12,085 nt of DNA, taken from NCBI GenBank assembly GCA_964506325.1, contig CAZDLO010000105.1:1-12085 (forward strand), in the 5' to 3' direction. The DNA is from CAINVV01 sp964506325 (lineage in GTDB: Bacteria; Bacteroidota; Bacteroidia; Bacteroidales; Prolixibacteraceae). The translations under genes were made by a program, and so were the position numbers. Of the stretch, positions 8,183-12,085 are shown in pieces (positions within the stretch are counted from its first letter, which is position 1; each line of letters begins with the position of its first letter). The notes below the pieces were generated by a model. The model was not told the origin of the DNA, did no database searches, and was given only the letters and a program-made list of their open reading frames with translations.

Positions 8183-9607
8183 ATGATTTGGTCTATCGCA
8201 TGGAAAAATGTATGGAGAAACAGAAAAAGAAGCCTGGTTGTTATTGTGGCAGTGACCCTTGGCATTATTTCCGGAGTACTTCTTGTCGGAATAATGGAAG
8301 GGTGGGTGAAACAACGACTGAATGATGCAATTTACAACGAAGTTTCACATATTCAGATTCATAACAATGAGTACATCAAAAATGAAGATATTAACCTCTC
8401 CGTAATAGGTTTGAAAGAACTCTCTCAAAGTATTGATTCCTTGAGCGGGGTTTTGGGTTGGACAACACGGACTAAGATTTTTGCCATTGCAACTACTCCA
8501 TGGGGTAATACGGGTATAAAGATTTATGGAATCAATCCGGATAAGGAAAAGCTTGTTACCACAATCTATGGTAAAATAATTTCCCCCGGAGGGACTTACC
8601 TCGACGCTCAGCGATCAGGAGATATTCTTATAAGCGATAAAACGGCGGAGTTACTAAAACTGAAGCAATTCATTATTTCAGACAGTACTATTGAAAAACT
8701 TGCAATGGAAAAAGTCCCGGAAAAAATTCTTTCAATGCTTCATACTCTCAAGGGAACCAGGTACAAATCGCAGAAGGATTTCCATGAGGCACTGGCTGAG
8801 GTATTCAGTTTGAAGGAATTGAACAGTTATGGTTTAATGATCACAGATCTGTCTCTGGATTACAGGCTGAGGAATAAGGTTCAGGTTGCATTTTCAGATC
8901 GTCTTGGAACTCCTATTCAGGGCATTTTCAGGGTTTGTGGTATTTACAGGACAACAAACTCCGGTTTTGACCAGGTGTCAGCTTTTGTTAATTCGGGTGA
9001 ACTGGCAAAGCTTTATGGAGGTGATGCATTACTCACCCACGAAGTTGCCATCTTGCTTAAAAACCTTGAAGATGTTGATCTTGTCAAGGAAAGACTCGTC
9101 CGCATTTCAGGGGATAATTCAGTCAGTACCTGGAAGGAACTTGCCCCTGATGCAGCCATAATGAATGATTTTATGATCATATATTATTTCATTTTCATTG
9201 GAATAATCATGCTGGCTCTTGCTTTTGGAATAATTAATACAATGCTGATGGCCATTCTGGAAAGGACGAGGGAACTTGGTATGCTGATGGCGATTGGTAT
9301 GAATCATCGCAGAATTTTTACCATGATCATGCTGGAAACCATATTTCTGACACTGGTTGGAGCGGTGGCAGGAATGCTTTGCGGTTGGGCAATTGCATCA
9401 ATACTGGGAAATACAGGGATTCATTTCTCTGCCTGGGGTGATGGTTTTGAAGCCATAGGATTCGCTGCAAAAGTATACCCGGTTGTAACGCCTAAACTGT
9501 TTGTATTTATTACAATACTGGTCATGGCTACATCTGTGGTTTCATCGGTCTGGCCGGCTCGAAAGGCTTTAAAACTTAACCCTGTAGAGGCACTAAGGAT
9601 CGAATAG
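8183..9607 (+). CDS. ABC transporter permease, FtsX/LolC-E type (second paralogue)
   Basis: A 474-residue permease. The frame opens at a TTG at 8153, which overlaps the previous gene, but the ATG at 8183 leaves a 10-base gap after that gene's stop and gives MIWSIAWKN, matching the paralogue. It has the same design: N-terminal WKNVWRNRKR, TM1 at about 17-37, periplasmic domain, TM2 (331-357), TM3 (379-409), TM4 (435-457), coupling loop LERTRELGMLMAIGM (359-373), and a C-terminal PARKALKLNPVEALR. The two permeases are clearly divergent, which suggests a LolC/LolE-like heterodimer rather than a recent duplication. The periplasmic domain has a helical insert at about 162-226, placed after DILISDKTAELLKLK and before NKVQVAFSD. 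In canonical relatives these two pieces are nearly adjacent. Confidence 0.92.
   Translation: MIWSIAWKNVWRNRKRSLVVIVAVTLGIISGVLLVGIMEGWVKQRLNDAIYNEVSHIQIHNNEYIKNEDINLSVIGLKELSQSIDSLSGVLGWTTRTKIFAIATTPWGNTGIKIYGINPDKEKLVTTIYGKIISPGGTYLDAQRSGDILISDKTAELLKLKQFIISDSTIEKLAMEKVPEKILSMLHTLKGTRYKSQKDFHEALAEVFSLKELNSYGLMITDLSLDYRLRNKVQVAFSDRLGTPIQGIFRVCGIYRTTNSGFDQVSAFVNSGELAKLYGGDALLTHEVAILLKNLEDVDLVKERLVRISGDNSVSTWKELAPDAAIMNDFMIIYYFIFIGIIMLALAFGIINTMLMAILERTRELGMLMAIGMNHRRIFTMIMLETIFLTLVGAVAGMLCGWAIASILGNTGIHFSAWGDGFEAIGFAAKVYPVVTPKLFVFITILVMATSVVSSVWPARKALKLNPVEALRIE
8198..8223 (+). repeat. 26-base near-identical repeat, copy 2 (codes for AWKNVWRN)
   Basis: Second copy of the repeat at 6772-6797, at the equivalent place near the start of the second permease. 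Confidence 0.7.
8666..8860 (+). other. Helical insert in the periplasmic domain of the second permease
   Basis: About 65 residues (162-226) begin with QFIISDSTIEKL and include KVPEKILSMLHTLKG. The segment resembles the insert of the first permease: both show F-x-I-S-acidic, then hydrophobic-x-basic, then a hydrophobic-P-E step leading into a leucine-rich helix. Here it interrupts the strand-helix-strand that is continuous in the first paralogue. Boundaries are by eye. Confidence 0.5.
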
Positions 9608-9690
9608 AAATATAACTTGACCAAATTTATAGTAATAGTGAAAATGTAAAGAAATTGTTGATATTCAAATAATTAACACTGTATTGACGA

Positions 9691-10404
9691 ATGAAAGTAA
9701 TTGAAATTCGAAATGTAAATAAGATATATAATTCATCGGAAGTTAAGGTTCATGCCGTTGATAACGTGACCCTGGACTTTGTTGAAGCTGAGTTTGTGGC
9801 TATTGTCGGACCTTCAGGTTCCGGAAAAACTACACTTCTGAACATGATTGGCGGGCTTGATATGCCAACATCAGGTGAAATTATTATTGGAGGTACTGAC
9901 CTCTCCAAGCTAAAATCTTCAGAACTCATTGATTTCAGGCTACGAAATATTGGATTTGTCTTCCAGTCCTACAACCTAATTCCTGTTCTGACAGCTAAAG
10001 AAAATGTTGAGTTCATAATGACACTTCAGAAATGGCCTGAAAAGAAAAGAAATGAACGCACTCTTGAGCTACTGAATGCAGTAGGTCTTGGAGACAGGGT
10101 TAATAGCCGGCCACCAAAATTATCAGGAGGTCAGCAGCAAAGGGTGGCAGTCGCGAGGGCGCTTGCATCAAAGCCAAAGTTTATACTTGCAGATGAACCT
10201 ACTGCCAACCTCGATTCCAAGTCAGCAGCAACCCTTTTGGAAATAATGGAGAAGCTGAATCATGAAGAGTTGATAACTTTTATTTTTTCCACTCACGATC
10301 CCAGGGTAGTCAAAATGGCGCACCGGGTAATTACCCTGGAAGATGGAAAAATTATCTCAGATGACATCCGGGAACTTCCTCCTGATGTTGTACAAAAGTC
10401 ATAG
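9691..10404 (+). CDS. ABC transporter ATP-binding protein, LolD/MacB type
   Basis: A 237-residue ATPase with every nucleotide-binding motif intact: Walker A GPSGSGKTT (40-48), Q-loop FVFQSYNL with Q92, signature LSGGQQQR (144-151), Walker B FILADEP (164-170, catalytic E169), D-loop NLD (173-175) and switch histidine H202 in STHD. The length and the VFQSYNLIPVLTAKENV segment are typical of the LolD/MacB/FtsE group that partners FtsX permeases. It is the last gene of the operon, 83 bases after the second permease, and would power the permease pair. The spacer before it shows no terminator. Whether the machine moves lipoproteins, lipids or something else cannot be told from the ATPase. Confidence 0.95.
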   Translation: MKVIEIRNVNKIYNSSEVKVHAVDNVTLDFVEAEFVAIVGPSGSGKTTLLNMIGGLDMPTSGEIIIGGTDLSKLKSSELIDFRLRNIGFVFQSYNLIPVLTAKENVEFIMTLQKWPEKKRNERTLELLNAVGLGDRVNSRPPKLSGGQQQRVAVARALASKPKFILADEPTANLDSKSAATLLEIMEKLNHEELITFIFSTHDPRVVKMAHRVITLEDGKIISDDIRELPPDVVQKS

Positions 10405-10421
10405 ATGTAATCATCTTATTG

Positions 10422-10446
10422 GACCCAGCATTGCTGAAATAGGGTC
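10422..10446. terminator. Compound hairpin between convergent genes, weak terminator candidate
   Basis: GACCC (10422-10426) can pair with GGGTC (10442-10446), and inside it CAGC (10426-10429) can pair with GCTG (10433-10436) around ATT, with a five-base bulge. It lies in the 50-base gap between the convergent ATPase and radical SAM genes. No T-run follows on either strand, so it would be a poor intrinsic terminator. Confidence 0.2.
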
Positions 10447-10454
10447 GTCACCTG

Positions 10455-11939
10455 CTATTTTCCTATTCTGTAAACAATCCTGAAATGATAACCATAAACG
10501 GCGAACTGGACAGCATCCTTTATAAGCTGTGGTCTTCTGAGCAGGGTCCAGGCCAACAATTTCCAAAATTCGCCCCTGCCTTTGTTGACAATCCCAATAA
10601 CGTAAACCGTTTTTAAGAAACTGCTGATCAGAGAAAAACGTGCCTTCTTTTTTACTGCATAAAGGTTTTCATAGTTGATTAGGAACTGGCGCACCCTTTT
10701 GTAGTAAGGCTTTATAGAATATATGCTGTTTATCAGTCTGTTATATCCATCTACCAGCTCTTTTGTATTCATCTTTGTTACGAAATTCATGGAAGCATCG
10801 GTATTGTTTCCGCTGGAGGCATTTATTAGCCTGTTTTCCTGTTTTAAGCGATTATACAAGGTGGTGTTTTTGGGAGCATGTAAAATTCCCACCATGGCAG
10901 ATACTATTCCACTCTGCTGAATAAAATCAATCTGTTTTTGAAAAACAGTCGAAGTATCGGTATCAAATCCTACAATAAAACCTCCGGCCACATACATGCC
11001 CGCCTTTTGAATTTTCTTCACACTATCTAACAGATCCCTGTTCCTGTTCTGACCCTTATTGCAGTCCAGCAGTGAAATCTCCTCCGGCGTTTCGATGCCG
11101 ATGAATGTCGATGTAAAACCTGCTGCAACCATCATGGTCAATAGTTCATCATCATCTGCAAGATTGATGGAGGTCTGGGTTTCGAAAGTAAAGGGGAAAT
11201 TGTGGATTTGCATCCACTGCATCAATGCAGGTAACAGATTTGTCTTGATTTCATGTTTGTTGCCGATAAAATTATCGTCGACGATAAGAACCGGGCCACG
11301 CCAGTTAAGACTATACAAGGCTTCAAGTTCAGCTAAGATCTGATTTGTTTTTTTCATCCTGACTTTATGGCCAAGAAGTGTGGTTATTTCACAGAAATCG
11401 CAAGCAAATGGGCACCCTCTTGTAACTTGAATGTTCATTACCACATAGTCCTTCCGAGACAACAAGCCGAATTCGGGGACAGGGGTTGTTGAAATATCCG
11501 CAAATTTGCTGGTGCTGTAAATTTTTTCCGGAATATTTCCCTTTTCCAAATCTGCCAGGAACGGCGCCAGTGTGATTTCTGCTTCATTCAGGATGAAATG
11601 GTCAATCTGGGGATAGTTGTCATATTCCTGGGTGAAAAGTGGACCACCGGCGACCATTTTGGTTTTGTATTTAATACACTCGCCGATAACCAATTCCACA
11701 GATTCCTTCTGGATGGACATGGCACTGATAAAGACATAATCTGCCCAAATGATGTCGCACGGTTTTAGTGTCGCAACGTTCATGTCAGTCAATTTCTTCT
11801 GCCATGTTTTTGGAAGCATTGCTGCTATAGTAATTAAACCCAACGGTGGCACTGTTGCCTTTTTTGAAATAAACCGCATAGCATGCTTAAAGCTCCAGAA
11901 AGAGTCCGGATACTTCGGGTATACCAATAATATGTTCAT
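10455..11939 (-). CDS. Cobalamin-binding radical SAM enzyme, DUF4070/HpnP-like
   Basis: A 494-residue protein with three parts. Residues 1-135 form a B12-binding Rossmann-like domain (MNILLVYPKY start, PPLGLITIAA at 31-40, VAGGP near 96-100). It lacks the D-x-H-x-x-G motif, as many class B radical SAM enzymes do. The radical SAM core has RGCPFACDFC with C176, C180 and C183 in the C-x3-C-x2-C spacing for the 4Fe-4S cluster, followed by VDDNFIGN (220-227) and the GIETPEE strand at 281-287. The C-terminal 150 residues, rich in basic and aromatic residues, fit the DUF4070 extension. The architecture is that of the hopanoid 2-methylase HpnP and its many uncharacterised relatives; a methylation or other radical reaction on a lipid-like substrate is an inference. 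No hopanoid or squalene genes are in the window, so no gene name is given. It is monocistronic as far as can be seen and faces the Lol-like operon. Confidence 0.85.
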   Translation of the reverse strand: MNILLVYPKYPDSFWSFKHAMRFISKKATVPPLGLITIAAMLPKTWQKKLTDMNVATLKPCDIIWADYVFISAMSIQKESVELVIGECIKYKTKMVAGGPLFTQEYDNYPQIDHFILNEAEITLAPFLADLEKGNIPEKIYSTSKFADISTTPVPEFGLLSRKDYVVMNIQVTRGCPFACDFCEITTLLGHKVRMKKTNQILAELEALYSLNWRGPVLIVDDNFIGNKHEIKTNLLPALMQWMQIHNFPFTFETQTSINLADDDELLTMMVAAGFTSTFIGIETPEEISLLDCNKGQNRNRDLLDSVKKIQKAGMYVAGGFIVGFDTDTSTVFQKQIDFIQQSGIVSAMVGILHAPKNTTLYNRLKQENRLINASSGNNTDASMNFVTKMNTKELVDGYNRLINSIYSIKPYYKRVRQFLINYENLYAVKKKARFSLISSFLKTVYVIGIVNKGRGEFWKLLAWTLLRRPQLIKDAVQFAVYGYHFRIVYRIGK

Positions 11940-12085
11940 TGTTTTTTCATTAAAAACAAAACAAGGTACAACTGGTTTACCCTCAAATTGTTATAAAATT
12001 ATGGGAAAAGGTTACATAATTCACACCTTGTTGTTAACGCCTCTTTTTTTGTACTTGAGTTGTTTAAAAAAGGTAGGAGTTAATC

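Noticed and set aside
11940..12085. Possible promoter or extra gene upstream of the radical SAM gene
   Set aside because: No open frame of note and no convincing TTTG/TAnnTTTG pair on the minus strand; only a 5-bp stem near 12007 and a T-run that do not form a good terminator.
1..12085. CRISPR arrays, insertion sequences, toxin-antitoxin or defence genes
   Set aside because: No regularly spaced repeats, transposase motifs or small paired genes were seen on either strand.

Overview
The window looks like chromosomal DNA from a Bacteroidota bacterium, probably an environmental or gut relative of the Bacteroidales/Marinilabiliales. Four things point that way. The DNA is moderately AT-rich. The starts lack Shine-Dalgarno sequences. 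The tRNA gene does not encode its CCA end. The protein families (DUF5054-type GH38-like enzyme, PF17131 LolA-like protein, paired FtsX permeases) are common in that phylum. The genus cannot be read from the sequence.

Layout. (1) Positions 1-54 hold the 3' part of a tRNA-Arg(CCG) gene, followed by a strong hairpin and T-run that probably ends transcription from both sides. (2) Positions 161-5452 hold two large minus-strand genes for exported proteins. One is a GH38-like alpha-mannosidase-fold enzyme of the DUF5054 type. Upstream of it is an exported protein with a probable (alpha/alpha) helical-barrel domain, not assignable to a family by eye. Together they look like a small glycan-processing pair, but no SusC/SusD, regulator or transporter is visible beside them. 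(3) A 480-base divergent intergenic region (5453-5932) carries several inverted repeats. (4) Positions 5933-10404 are a four-gene plus-strand operon: a periplasmic LolA-like carrier protein, two different FtsX/LolCE-type permeases and a LolD/MacB-type ATPase. This is the makings of a complete inner-membrane extraction machine for lipoproteins or another lipophilic cargo. (5) A convergent minus-strand gene at 10455-11939 encodes a cobalamin-binding radical SAM enzyme whose architecture matches the DUF4070/HpnP type.

How the genes may work together. In the plus-strand operon the ATPase would power a heterodimer of the two permeases. The dimer would release cargo from the inner membrane to the soluble carrier. 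The most interesting detail is that both permeases contain a similar helical insert of about 60 residues in the periplasmic domain. It lies on opposite sides of a conserved strand-helix motif in the two paralogues. The insert may be a subfamily-specific carrier or cargo docking element; this is inference. No mobile element, CRISPR array, phage gene or obvious defence system was found.
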